This document shows positions 35,873 through 44,958 of a stretch of 64,000 nucleotides of DNA, one piece after another; position 1 is the stretch's first letter, and each line of letters opens with the position of its first letter. Position numbers and translations under genes: made by a program. The notes below the pieces were generated by a model. That model saw only the letters and a list, made by a program, of their open reading frames with translations, ran no database searches and was not told the DNA's origin. Origin of the DNA: Amycolatopsis jiangsuensis (GTDB lineage Bacteria; Actinomycetota; Actinomycetes; Mycobacteriales; Pseudonocardiaceae); the NCBI RefSeq assembly GCF_014204865.1, contig NZ_JACHMG010000001.1, forward strand, positions 5,792,501-5,856,500, written 5' to 3'.

Positions 35873-36550
35873 GTGAGGCTGCAGAATCGCCGCGTGCTCG
35901 GCGCGGGCGTGTCGGCGCTCGGTGCCGCGCTCGTGCTCGCCGGTTGCGGGGCCGGTCAGATCACCCAGACCGCCACGCAGCAGCCCGCGGTCAACGGCAC
36001 CTACGCCCAGGTCAAGACGCTGGTCCTGCGCAACGCCGCGGTCCAGTACCCGGCGGAGGGCTCCGGCTACGCCGCGGGCCAGACCGCTCCGCTCGCGCTC
36101 AGGGTCATCAACCAGGGCCAGCGCGACGACAAGCTGGTCTCGGTCACCTCGGCGGGCACCTCCGCGCCGGCGGCCGTCAGCGGCGACACCGCGATCGTCG
36201 CCGGGCATTCGCTGGTGATCGGCCCGGCGAGCGCCGTCGAGGCCACCGGGGAGAAGCCCGCGCAGGGCTCGTCGAGCGAGGCCGCGCCGCCGGCCACCGG
36301 CAGCGCGTCGAACAGCCCGTCGGACTCCGCGCAGCCGCCGGCCTCCGGGGACAACGTCGCCACCGGGACCCCGGGTTCGCCGCCACCCTCGAGCGCGCAG
36401 ACCCAGCTGGGCACCGGCACCGTCGTGTTGCAGGGGCTCAAGCAGCCGCTGTGGCCGGGGATGACCATTCCGGTCACCTTCACGTTCCAGAACGCCGGCC
36501 CGATCGTGGTCGAGCTGCCGGTCGCCGCGCCGACGAACGCGCGTTCCTGA
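35873..36550 (+). CDS. lpqE: LpqE-like lipoprotein
   Basis: 225-aa exported lipoprotein: signal peptide with lipobox LAGC (about residues 21-24), an N-terminal beta-rich half, a Ser/Pro/Ala-rich linker (about 120-180), and a C-terminal strand pair (PGMTIPVTFTFQNAG). Position between carD and radA is that of mycobacterial lpqE. The function is not established; the fold recalls the PCu(A)C copper chaperones but no Met/His copper site is obvious. GTG start at 35873. Confidence 0.8.
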   Translation: MRLQNRRVLGAGVSALGAALVLAGCGAGQITQTATQQPAVNGTYAQVKTLVLRNAAVQYPAEGSGYAAGQTAPLALRVINQGQRDDKLVSVTSAGTSAPAAVSGDTAIVAGHSLVIGPASAVEATGEKPAQGSSSEAAPPATGSASNSPSDSAQPPASGDNVATGTPGSPPPSSAQTQLGTGTVVLQGLKQPLWPGMTIPVTFTFQNAGPIVVELPVAAPTNARS

Positions 36551-36596
36551 GGCGCTCCTGCACGGTTTTGTCGGTGCCCGCCGATAGCCTCGCGCT

Positions 36597-37958
36597 GTGG
36601 TGAAGAAGGCGAGCACCGTCCACCGGTGCGCGGAGTGCGGGTACGAGACGGCGAAGTGGGTCGGGCGCTGCCCGGAATGCCAGGCCTGGGGCACGCTCGA
36701 GGAGCGCGGCACCGCCAAGCCCGCGATCACGCGGGTCGCGGCCGGGGCGCCCAGCGCTCCGGCTCGTCCGATCGCGGAAGTCGACGTCGAGACCTCGCGA
36801 GCGAAGCCGACCGGGGTGTCCGAGCTCGACCGCGTGCTCGGTGGCGGGCTGGTGCCCGGTGCGGTCGTGCTGCTCGCCGGCGAGCCGGGCGCGGGCAAGT
36901 CCACGTTGCTGCTCGAGGTGGCCTACCAGTGGGCCGTCACGGCCGGTCGGGCGCTGTACGTCACCGGTGAGGAGTCGGCCGGACAGGTCCGGCTGCGGGC
37001 GGAACGCACCGGCAACGTGCACGGCGAGATGTTCCTCGCCGCGGAGAGCGACCTGTCCGCGATCCTCGGCCACGTGGACGCGGTCAAACCGGGGGTGCTG
37101 ATCGTCGACTCGGTGCAGACGATGGCTTCGCCGCAGGTGGAGGGATCTCCGGGAGGGGTGACGCAGGTCCGCGCGGTCACCGCGGGGCTGGTCGCGCTGG
37201 CGAAGGAACGCGGGCTGCCCGTGGTCCTCGTGGGACATGTCACCAAGGACGGTTCGGTGGCCGGGCCGCGGGTGCTGGAGCACCTCGTGGACGTGGTGCT
37301 CCAGTTCGAGGGCGACAAGCACTCCACGCTGCGCATGGTGCGCGGAGTGAAGAACCGGTTCGGCGCGGCGGACGAGATCGGCTGTTTCGAGCTGACCGAG
37401 GAGGGCATCGTCGGGGTGCCCGATCCGTCCGGCCTCTTCCTGAGCCGTACGGCGGAGCCGGTGCCGGGCACCGCGGTCACGGTCGCGGTCGAGGGCAAGC
37501 GACCGTTGCTCGGTGAAGTGCAGGCGCTGGTGTCGAGCAGCGGCATGCCCCAGCCGAGACGTGCGGTGAGCGGCCTGGACTCGGCGCGGGTGGCGATGGT
37601 GCTGGCGGTGATGGAGAAGCGCGGACGGATGAAGGTCGGCGACAAGGACGTCTACGTCGCCACGGTCGGCGGAATGAAGATCACCGAACCGGGCATCGAC
37701 CTCGCGCTGGTTCTCGCGCTGACTTCGTCGCTGCACGACGTCGCGCTGTCGCCGCGCCTGGTGGCGGTCGGCGAAGTCGGCCTCGCCGGCGAGATCCGGC
37801 GGGTACCGAACGTCGGCCGCCGGCTGTCCGAAGCCGCCCGGCTGGGCTTCACGCATGCCCTGGTGCCCCCCGACTCGGGCAAGATCCCGGACGGCATCCG
37901 CGTACTGGAGGTCCCGGACGTGGCGAGTGCGCTGAACGCGGCCAACCACGCGAAGTGA
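36597..37958 (+). CDS. radA: DNA repair protein RadA
   Basis: 453-aa RecA-like branch-migration helicase. An N-terminal C4 zinc finger (CAEC...CPEC) is followed by Walker A GEPGAGKST, Walker B VLIVDSVQT, the RadA-specific VKNRFGA motif, and a C-terminal Lon-like domain (VGEVGLAGEIRRV). GTG start at 36597; a second GTG follows directly. It lies 46 bp after lpqE. In mycobacteria disA follows radA; here no disA is present downstream. Confidence 0.95.
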   Translation: MVKKASTVHRCAECGYETAKWVGRCPECQAWGTLEERGTAKPAITRVAAGAPSAPARPIAEVDVETSRAKPTGVSELDRVLGGGLVPGAVVLLAGEPGAGKSTLLLEVAYQWAVTAGRALYVTGEESAGQVRLRAERTGNVHGEMFLAAESDLSAILGHVDAVKPGVLIVDSVQTMASPQVEGSPGGVTQVRAVTAGLVALAKERGLPVVLVGHVTKDGSVAGPRVLEHLVDVVLQFEGDKHSTLRMVRGVKNRFGAADEIGCFELTEEGIVGVPDPSGLFLSRTAEPVPGTAVTVAVEGKRPLLGEVQALVSSSGMPQPRRAVSGLDSARVAMVLAVMEKRGRMKVGDKDVYVATVGGMKITEPGIDLALVLALTSSLHDVALSPRLVAVGEVGLAGEIRRVPNVGRRLSEAARLGFTHALVPPDSGKIPDGIRVLEVPDVASALNAANHAK

Positions 37959-38208
37959 CCCGCGGGGTGGCGGGTGGTGCCGGGCGGAGCTGTTGAGCAG
38001 GGCAGGGCGAGTGCTGTCGGGTCGAATGCCGAGAAGCGCCGCGCCCATGGTGCCGGGCCGAGCTGCCGAGCAAGGTGCGGAAGCGATGCCGAGGTGAGGA
38101 GCTGCGGCACGGTCCACGTTCAGTCGGCTCCGCAACGGGACCAGGCACGGTGGTCTCGCGCGGACGCGGGGCGGAAGGGGCTGCCGTGGCGCCAGGGGCC
38201 GTCAGGAG

Positions 38209-38742
38209 TCACCAGATGGGGTGGTCGCTGAACTTCTCCAGTGTGCGGACCGAGGGGCGGATGTACCAGAGACCCGCGCCGTGGCCGATGGTGCCCAGTG
38301 CGAAGTTCACGAAGGTGGCGAGCAGGTCGGTCAGGCCGAGGCGGGCGTGGTCGCCCCAGACGTCGGCCAGTGCGGAGATGGTCAGCGCCAGCAGGCAGCT
38401 GATGCTGAGGGCCGTGAAGGAGACAGTCAGCGCGGTTCGCGTGGTGCGGGCCCGTGCGGTCACCAGGTAGCCGCCGCGCAGGCAGCGGCGGGCGGTCAGC
38501 ACCACGAACGCGATGGCGGCCACCGACAGCACCGGCAGCACCAGGCCGACGGTCCCGAGTGCGGTACGGGGGAGGCTCTGTCCGTGCAGCGGACGGTTGA
38601 CGAACGCGGTGAGGGCGAACACCAGCAGCGTGCCCGCGAGCAGCGCGATGCCGGTGACCGCGGAGCCCACTCTGACCCGCATCGCGAACTGCGGCGGCAG
38701 CGGGAGGTACGCCGCGGCCTGCTGTCCGTAGTACTGCTTCAC
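38209..38742 (-). CDS. Hypothetical four-helix membrane protein
   Basis: 177 aa with four hydrophobic segments (about 28-48, 65-83, 100-122 and 132-155). It begins MKQYYGQQAAAYLPLPPQF, a short cytoplasmic Tyr/Gln-rich head. No family recognised. The 250-bp gap between it and radA (convergent) contains only imperfect direct repeats of GGTGCCGGGC-type words. Confidence 0.7.
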   Translation of the reverse strand: MKQYYGQQAAAYLPLPPQFAMRVRVGSAVTGIALLAGTLLVFALTAFVNRPLHGQSLPRTALGTVGLVLPVLSVAAIAFVVLTARRCLRGGYLVTARARTTRTALTVSFTALSISCLLALTISALADVWGDHARLGLTDLLATFVNFALGTIGHGAGLWYIRPSVRTLEKFSDHPIW

Positions 38743-38787
38743 CAGCCACCTCCGCGCCGAACAAGTCGAATGAACGTGCAGATGCTC

Positions 38788-38833
38788 GTGAAGGTCACCT
38801 TAGGGGAAACGTATTCCCCCAGGTGACCTTCAC
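38788..38833. terminator. Long inverted repeat (20-bp arms)
   Basis: GTGAAGGTCACCT and AGGTGACCTTCAC form the outer arms of a near-perfect 20-bp stem, continued inward by AGGGGAA/TTCCCC, with a small ACGTA-type loop. It lies between the start of the membrane protein gene and the end of the phosphatase-GH15 gene, so it could terminate the latter. Its length and perfection also fit a dispersed intergenic hairpin element. Confidence 0.6.
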
Positions 38834-38870
38834 GCCACATTCACCGGGCTGTGCTAACGCGGAGTGCCCT

Positions 38871-41408
38871 TCAGGACTTCGCGGCGAGCAGGTTCGCGCA
38901 CCTGATCAGGCCGAGGTGCGAGTACGCCTGCGGGTGGTTGCCCAGCGACCGCTCCGCGATCGGGTCGAACTGCTCGGGGAGCAGCCCGGTCGGGCCCGCC
39001 GCGTCGACGATCTGGGTGAACAGCTCCTCGGCCTCGTCGCGGCGGCCGGTGAGCAGGTAGGCCTCGATCAGCCAGGCCGCGCAGATGTGGAAGCCGCCCT
39101 CCCCGCCGGGGAGGCCGTCGTCGCGGCGGTAGCGGTACACCGTGGAACCGCTGCGCAGCTCCGCCTCGATCGCGGTCACGGTCTGCTGGAAGCGCTCGTC
39201 GGCCGGGTCGATCAGGCCGGTCAGGCCCACGAACAGCGAGGCCGCGTCGAGGTCGGTGCCGTCGTAGGCGGTGGTGAACGCCTGCACCTCCTCGTTCCAG
39301 CCGTGCTCGAGCACGTCGGCCTTGATCCGGTCACGCAGCTGCGGCCATGCGCCCGGGACGTCGCGGCCGTACTCGTGCCCGAGCTTCACCGCGCGGTCGA
39401 TCGTGACCCAGCACATCACCCGCGAGTACACCCGGTGACGCGGCACGTGCCGCTCCTCCCAGATGCCGTGGTCCGGCTCGTTCCAGCGCCGGGTGACCGC
39501 CTCGGCCATCGCGCGCACCATCTGCCAGTCCTCGTCGCGTAGCTCGCCGCGCACCGCGGCCAGCGTGCCGACCAGCTCCACGACCGGGCCGAACACGTCC
39601 AGCTGCACCTGGTGGTTGGCCAGGTTGCCGACGCGGACCGGCCGCGATCCGGCATACCCTGGCAGCGACTCGATCACCGCCTCGGCGCCGATCACGCTGC
39701 CGGCCAGGGTGTAGAGCGGGTGCAACCGCTCCGGACCGGCCAAAGTGGACAGTACGCCGTGCAGCCAGCGCAGGTAGCCCTCGGCCTCCTCGTGCGAACC
39801 GAGGTGCACCAGCTCCCGCACGGTCATCGCCGCGTCGCGGATCCAGCAGTAGCGGTAGTCCCAGTTGCGGACCCCGCCGATCTCCTCCGGCAGCGACGAG
39901 GTCGCGGCCGCCAGCACGCCGCCGGAGTCGGTGTTGACCAGCCCGCGCAGGGTCAGTGCGGAACGGCGCACCAGCTCGGTCTGCACGGTGGGCAGCTTGA
40001 GCTTCGCCGCCCAGTCGCTCCAGTACCGCCCCGCCCGGTCCCGACGGTCCACTTCGGACAACTCGTGTGCGCCGAGATCCGTGGTGCCGCACCGCAGTTC
40101 GAGCACCACCGGCTGATCCTTGGCCGGCTGCACGAGCGCGGTCGCGGTGTCGTGCAACCCGTCGGAGGTGATCGTCCACGCGACTCCCGGAGCCCGCAGC
40201 ACGAACGGCTCCGACGTGCCCAGCACACGCAGGCCGTCCGGTTCGGCGACCAGCTTCACCGGCACCCCGCCGAACTCCGGGCGCGGCGCGAAGACGATCT
40301 GGGCCGCCGCCTCCCCGGAGATCACCCGGACGATGTCCGTGCGGTGCGCCGGGCTCTCCGGCTCCAGGTAGTCCGTGACGAGCAGCCTCGACCAGCGGGT
40401 CTCCACCGTCATCGTGTTCGGCAGGTACCGCTGTCCCAGCGGCAGGCCGTTGCGGTGCGGTTTGATCGCGAAGTTCCCGGCGCCGGGGCCGCCCAGCAGG
40501 TCGGCGAACACCGCGGGCGCGTCCGGACCCGGGTGGCACAGCCAGGTCAGCTTGGCGTCCGGGGTCACCAGCGCCACGGACCGCTCGTTGGCCAGCATGG
40601 ACAACCGCTCGATCGGCGGGGCGGAGTCGCCGTACAGCCAGTTCCGCCGCTCCTCCAGCATGAACGCGAGCACGAGTGCGACGTCCACGGTGTCGGGCAC
40701 CCGGCAGACCGCCAGCGACTCGCCCTCGCCGACCTTGATCCCGAGGTCCGGCCCGGACAGCCGGGCGAACGCCTTCTCGTCGGTCACGTCGTCGCCGAGG
40801 AACACCGCGGCGGTGGCGCCCACCTGGTGGCGCAGGGTGTCCAGCGCGCGGCCCTTGTCCGTCTGCACGACCGCGAGCTCGACCACCTCCTTGCCGTCGG
40901 TGGTGGTCACGCCTTCCCACGTGCACGGGCCCTCGTGCACGGCGGCGAGTACGCGCCGGCCGGCGTCGTGCTCGGCGCGGCGCACGTGCACCGCGATGCT
41001 CGCCGGCTTGACCTCGAGCGACACCCCGGGCACGTCGACCACCAGCTGCGCCAGCTCGGTCTCGATCCGCCGGTGCAGCGCCCGCGCGTCCTCGTCGAGG
41101 GCGTGGATGAAACCGATGTCGAACTCGGACCCGTGGCTGCCGACGAGGTTGACCTCGGCCGGCAGCCGGGACAACGTCGCCAGATCCCGCAACGCCCGGC
41201 CGGAGATCACCGCGGTGGTGGTCTCGTGCAGGCCTGCCAGCGATCTGAGCGCGTGGACGGACTCGGGCAGCGGACGGGCCTCGTCCGGGTTGGCCGTGAT
41301 CGGGGCCAACGTGCCGTCGTAGTCACAGGCGACCAGCAGGCGCGGGGTACGGGCGATCTGCACGATCGCGCGCCGTAGCTCCGCGGGCAACGCCTCGGCG
41401 GTCAACAC
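38871..41408 (-). CDS. Trehalose-6-phosphate phosphatase fused to a GH15 trehalase-like domain
   Basis: 845 aa with two enzymes. Residues about 1-245 are an OtsB-type HAD phosphatase (CDYDGTLAPI; AVISGRAL; VFLGDDVTDEKAF). Residues about 250-845 are a glycoside hydrolase family 15 domain with NWDYRYCWIRDAAMT, the candidate general acid Glu in GIWEERH, and the base Glu in LLPEQFDP, as in actinobacterial GH15 trehalases. It follows otsA by 35 bp. The first half would make trehalose, the second could hydrolyse it. The fusion is, to my memory, found in other Pseudonocardiales. GTG at 41408 or TTG at 41405 may be the start. Confidence 0.9.
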   Translation of the reverse strand: MLTAEALPAELRRAIVQIARTPRLLVACDYDGTLAPITANPDEARPLPESVHALRSLAGLHETTTAVISGRALRDLATLSRLPAEVNLVGSHGSEFDIGFIHALDEDARALHRRIETELAQLVVDVPGVSLEVKPASIAVHVRRAEHDAGRRVLAAVHEGPCTWEGVTTTDGKEVVELAVVQTDKGRALDTLRHQVGATAAVFLGDDVTDEKAFARLSGPDLGIKVGEGESLAVCRVPDTVDVALVLAFMLEERRNWLYGDSAPPIERLSMLANERSVALVTPDAKLTWLCHPGPDAPAVFADLLGGPGAGNFAIKPHRNGLPLGQRYLPNTMTVETRWSRLLVTDYLEPESPAHRTDIVRVISGEAAAQIVFAPRPEFGGVPVKLVAEPDGLRVLGTSEPFVLRAPGVAWTITSDGLHDTATALVQPAKDQPVVLELRCGTTDLGAHELSEVDRRDRAGRYWSDWAAKLKLPTVQTELVRRSALTLRGLVNTDSGGVLAAATSSLPEEIGGVRNWDYRYCWIRDAAMTVRELVHLGSHEEAEGYLRWLHGVLSTLAGPERLHPLYTLAGSVIGAEAVIESLPGYAGSRPVRVGNLANHQVQLDVFGPVVELVGTLAAVRGELRDEDWQMVRAMAEAVTRRWNEPDHGIWEERHVPRHRVYSRVMCWVTIDRAVKLGHEYGRDVPGAWPQLRDRIKADVLEHGWNEEVQAFTTAYDGTDLDAASLFVGLTGLIDPADERFQQTVTAIEAELRSGSTVYRYRRDDGLPGGEGGFHICAAWLIEAYLLTGRRDEAEELFTQIVDAAGPTGLLPEQFDPIAERSLGNHPQAYSHLGLIRCANLLAAKS

Positions 41409-41443
41409 TCCTCCTCAGGAGGTCCAGCGCGGTACGGGGAGGG

Positions 41444-42895
41444 TCAGTCGACCGGCTCCGCACCCAGCGCCTGCAGGAACGAGCGCGCCCACCGGTCGAC
41501 GTCGTGGGTGAGGACCTGGCGACGCATGGCGCGCATCCTGCGTCGGCCCTCGGCGGGGTCGAGCGTAATGGCAGCCGCCAACGCGTTCTTCACCCCGTCC
41601 AGATCGTGTGGGTTGACGAGGAAAGCGCTGGTCAGCTCGGAGGCCGCGCCGGCGAACTCGCTCAGCACGAGTGCCCCGCCCAGATCCGCCCGGCTCGCGA
41701 CGTACTCCTTGCACACGAGGTTCATCCCGTCGCGCAGCGGAGTCACCACCATGACGTCGGCCGCGGAGAAGAACGCGGCCAGCTCGGTCCGGTTCACCGA
41801 CTGGTGCAGGTAGTGCACGACCGGATGGCCGACGCGGCCGAACTCGCCGTTGATCCGGCCCACCATCTGCTCGATCTCGCCACGCATCCGCTGGTAGTGC
41901 TCGACGCGTTCGCGGCTGGGCGTGGCCAGCTGCACGAAGGTGACGTCCTCGGGCTTCAGCCGTTCCTCGTGCAGCAGTTCGTGCAGGGCCTGCAGGCGCA
42001 GGTCGATGCCCTTGGTGTAGTCGAGCCGGTCGACGCCGAGCAGCACCGCCTTCGGGTTGCCCAGCTCGGCGCGGATCTGCTTGGCGCGCTCCACCACGCT
42101 CTTCGACCGGGAAAGGGTGTCAAGGCCGGCCGCGTCGATGGAGATCGGGAACGCGCCGACGCGGACCGTGCGGTCGCCCACCTGCACCATGCCCGGCCGT
42201 GACCGCACCCCGACCGCGCCGCGGGTGGGCTCCAGGCCGACCAGCTGCCGGGCCAGCCACAGGAAGTTCTGCGCGCCGCCGGGCCGGTGGAAGCCGATCA
42301 GGTCGGCGCCGATCAGCCCGCGCACGATCTCCGCGCGCCAGGGCAGCTGCATGAACAGCTCCACCGGCGGGAACGGGATGTGCAGGAAAAACCCGATCCG
42401 CAGATCCGGGCGCAGCTCACGCAGCATCGTGGGGACGAGCTGCAGCTGGTAGTCCTGGATCCACACGGTGGCGCCCGGTGCGGCGACCGAGGCACTCGCC
42501 TCGGCGAAGCGGCGGTTCACCCGCACGTAGCTGTCCCACCACGAGCGGTCGAACACCGGCGGCGCGACCACGTCGTGGTAGAGCGGCCACAGCGTGGCGT
42601 TGGAGAAGCCCTCGTAGTAGTCGCGGACCTCGGCCGAGCTGAGCGACACCGGGTGCAGCACGAGGCCGTCGTCGTCGAACTCGTCCACGTCGACGTCCGG
42701 CACGCCGGGCCAGCCGACCCAGGCCCCCTTGCGGGAACGCAGGAACGGTTCCAGCGCGGACACGAGCCCGCCCGGACTCGCCGTCCAGCGGCGCTCGCCC
42801 TCGGCGGTGTGCTCGAGGTCGACCGGCAGCCGGTTCGCCACCACGACGAAGTCGGCGGACGGTGTCCTCGTGGTCTCGGCAATCGCGTCAGTCAC
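41444..42895 (-). CDS. otsA: Trehalose-6-phosphate synthase
   Basis: 483-aa GT20 glycosyltransferase making trehalose 6-phosphate from a nucleotide-glucose and glucose 6-phosphate. Donor and acceptor motifs are intact: [12 protein letters not shown] with [54 protein letters not shown] and [13 protein letters not shown]. First gene of the otsA / phosphatase-GH15 pair; an exporter gene in the same orientation ends 82 bp upstream. Confidence 0.96.
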   Translation of the reverse strand: MTDAIAETTRTPSADFVVVANRLPVDLEHTAEGERRWTASPGGLVSALEPFLRSRKGAWVGWPGVPDVDVDEFDDDGLVLHPVSLSSAEVRDYYEGFSNATLWPLYHDVVAPPVFDRSWWDSYVRVNRRFAEASASVAAPGATVWIQDYQLQLVPTMLRELRPDLRIGFFLHIPFPPVELFMQLPWRAEIVRGLIGADLIGFHRPGGAQNFLWLARQLVGLEPTRGAVGVRSRPGMVQVGDRTVRVGAFPISIDAAGLDTLSRSKSVVERAKQIRAELGNPKAVLLGVDRLDYTKGIDLRLQALHELLHEERLKPEDVTFVQLATPSRERVEHYQRMRGEIEQMVGRINGEFGRVGHPVVHYLHQSVNRTELAAFFSAADVMVVTPLRDGMNLVCKEYVASRADLGGALVLSEFAGAASELTSAFLVNPHDLDGVKNALAAAITLDPAEGRRRMRAMRRQVLTHDVDRWARSFLQALGAEPVD

Positions 42896-42977
42896 TCAGC
42901 TGCTCCCTCGTCATCGGCGGGTCGCGGCCCCGGTGAAACCCTAGCGCGCGAACCGTGACCGGCCGGTGACCAACTGA

Positions 42978-44483
42978 TTACTCCAAACGCCGTTCGCTCG
43001 GTTCCATCGGCCCGGCCATCCGGGGACCGGCGAGTTTGCGTTCGAGCCTGCCGAGCCCGGTGCGCACCGGTTGCGCGAGGTATTCGCCCAGGACAACACC
43101 CGCGGCGAGGGCGAGTCCGACGGCGACCGCGGTCATCAGCGTGGAGATGTTGGCGCCCGGCTCGACCCCCAATTGGTATAGACCACGATAGGTGGAGAGG
43201 CCGGGCAACAGGGGGGTGATCCCGGACACGGCCACCACGAGCGGGGTCACCCGCAGCCGTCGGGCGAGCACGCCGCCGCAGAACCCGACGAGTGTCGCCG
43301 CGATCGCCGACGAGCTCACCTGGTCGAACCTGACCACCATCAGGCCGCCGTACACCAGCGCCCCGATCGCGCCGGCCGCGGCGGCGACGAGCATCGATCG
43401 CACCGTCGAGTACGACGCGATCGCGAAGCAGGCGGCCGCGCCCGCCCCGGCGACGACCACGATCGGCAGATCCTGCAGCGTCGAGGCGGTGACATCCGGC
43501 AACGGCCTGCTCGGCAGTTTCAGCAGGACGGCGAGCCGCAGGGCGAGCACGACTCCCGCGATCAGGCCCGCACTCATCAGCGCCACTTCCATGGTGCGCC
43601 CGGCGGCGGTCACGTTGTACCCGGTGATCGCGTCCTGCACCGCGGACACCGTGGAAAGCCCGGACAACAGCACCGTCACCGCGGCGGCGACCACCAGCGT
43701 CGGCTGGTTGGTGGTCAGGATGTCGCTGCTGACCACCGCCATCGCGGTCAGCGTGGCGAACAGGCCACCGACCACCTGCTGGAAGAAGAACGGCAGGTGG
43801 TAGCGGTTGAGCAGCCGTCCGATCCGGTCGATCAGCGACGAGATGACGAACGCGACCAGCGCGATGTCGAGGCCGCCGCCGAGCAGCAGGGTGATGAACC
43901 CGGCCAGCCCGCCCCAGGCGATCGTGGCGACCCACCGCGGGTACGGGTGCGGTGCGGAGGTGATGCGGTCCAGTTCGGTGTGTGCTTCCTCGGCGCCGAC
44001 GTGCCCGCGCACGATCTTGCGCACCAGGATTTCCGCCTGGGTGAGGCGCGTGTAGTCGAGGCTGCGCGAGCGGACCACACGCAACGCGGTGACCGGCGCG
44101 AGGTCGGTACCGCGGTGGCAGGTGACGGTGATCGACGTGAAGATCACGTCGACCTCACAGTGCGGCAGCCCGAGCGCGGCGGTGAGCGCGAGGATCGTGG
44201 CGGTGACGTCGGACGCCCCGGCGCCACTCGCCATCTGGACCTCGCCGATGCGCAGGGCGAGGTCCAGCACGAAGTTGACCGTCGCGTCGTCCGGCGGCTT
44301 CGGGCCGAGGGTTTCCCCGGTCTCCACCGCGGGCTGTTCGGCCGTCGGCGCCTCGAGGATGTGCCATGCCCGGCGGCGCAGCAGATTGGGCCGGTCCCGC
44401 TGGCTGGAGCGCGGATGCGGAGGCTCGAGGATCGGCCACCTTCTGCGCGCGTTGCCCTGGCCGGCACGTTCGTTGATCTTCAC
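42978..44483 (-). CDS. Threonine/serine exporter ThrE-family protein
   Basis: About 501 aa. The N-terminal DUF1212 half (about 60-300) contains LALRIGEVQMASGAGASDVT and the periplasmic-hydrolase-like CEVDVIFTSITVTCHRG. Five hydrophobic segments follow, then a C-terminal ThrE_2 half with LLPGLSTYRGLYQL. Single-chain architecture as in Corynebacterium ThrE, which exports threonine and serine. The GTG at 44483 fits; an ATG at 44504 followed by AGGAGG makes the start uncertain. A tRNA gene lies upstream. Confidence 0.88.
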   Translation of the reverse strand: MKINERAGQGNARRRWPILEPPHPRSSQRDRPNLLRRRAWHILEAPTAEQPAVETGETLGPKPPDDATVNFVLDLALRIGEVQMASGAGASDVTATILALTAALGLPHCEVDVIFTSITVTCHRGTDLAPVTALRVVRSRSLDYTRLTQAEILVRKIVRGHVGAEEAHTELDRITSAPHPYPRWVATIAWGGLAGFITLLLGGGLDIALVAFVISSLIDRIGRLLNRYHLPFFFQQVVGGLFATLTAMAVVSSDILTTNQPTLVVAAAVTVLLSGLSTVSAVQDAITGYNVTAAGRTMEVALMSAGLIAGVVLALRLAVLLKLPSRPLPDVTASTLQDLPIVVVAGAGAAACFAIASYSTVRSMLVAAAAGAIGALVYGGLMVVRFDQVSSSAIAATLVGFCGGVLARRLRVTPLVVAVSGITPLLPGLSTYRGLYQLGVEPGANISTLMTAVAVGLALAAGVVLGEYLAQPVRTGLGRLERKLAGPRMAGPMEPSERRLE

Positions 44484-44654
44484 GATCGATCCCCACCTCC
44501 TCATCGTTCCCGGGGACCATCGGCCGTCCCGGCCCGGCCGTTGCAGTGGCGTGTGCCACACCTGCCGACGATCGTGCCGTACGCCGGACGCCGGCGCCGC
44601 TCATGGTGCCTGAGCTGGGTGTTTGCCCGCAGGAAGGGGGCAGGGGGAGAGGGG

Positions 44655-44727
44655 AGCCGGCAAGGGGACTCGAACCCCTGACCTACTGCTTACAAGGCAG
44701 TTGCTCTACCAACTGAGCTATGCCGGC
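44655..44727 (-). tRNA. tRNA-Thr(TGT)
   Basis: Full cloverleaf on the minus strand: acceptor GCCGGCA/TGCCGGC, D-arm GCTC...GAGC, anticodon stem ACTGC/GCAGT with loop CTTGTAA (anticodon TGT), T-arm AGGGG-TTCGAGT-CCCCT, and U as discriminator. CCA is not encoded. Confidence 0.97.
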
Positions 44728-44850
44728 GACGCCTGGAACAGGCGGGTCCGAGTATATCGGCGGCCACGCCGGTGCGGCTGGTCGGGCGGGTACCCGGCGG
44801 TGACCGTCCGGGTCGCCGTGGTCCACGTCCGGGTGCTGCCCCGGGTCGGT

Positions 44851-44943
44851 GTGGCTCGCGTCGGATCCGCCCGGGTCGTCGTGGCTCGCCGGGAAGTGCC
44901 CGGTCCGTCCGGGTCGCTGTGGCTCGCCGGGGAGTGCCCGGTT
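44851..44943 (+). repeat. Degenerate 30-38 bp tandem repeat
   Basis: Three imperfect units begin GTGGCTCGC at 44851, 44881 and 44919; the last two share GTGGCTCGCCGGG(A/G)AGTGCCCGG. They lie in the 231-bp spacer between the tRNA and the histidine kinase gene, which otherwise holds no gene. Confidence 0.7.
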
Positions 44944-44958
44944 CGAGTGGTCGACCCT

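Noticed and set aside
38871..40926. 531-codon shadow frame in the phosphatase-GH15 gene
   Set aside because: Same-strand frameshift of a gene with intact catalytic motifs; translation is Gly/Arg/Ala-rich.
44655..44727. tRNA-Thr as an integration site of a genomic island
   Set aside because: No integrase, no direct repeat of the tRNA 3' end, and neighbouring genes are ordinary.
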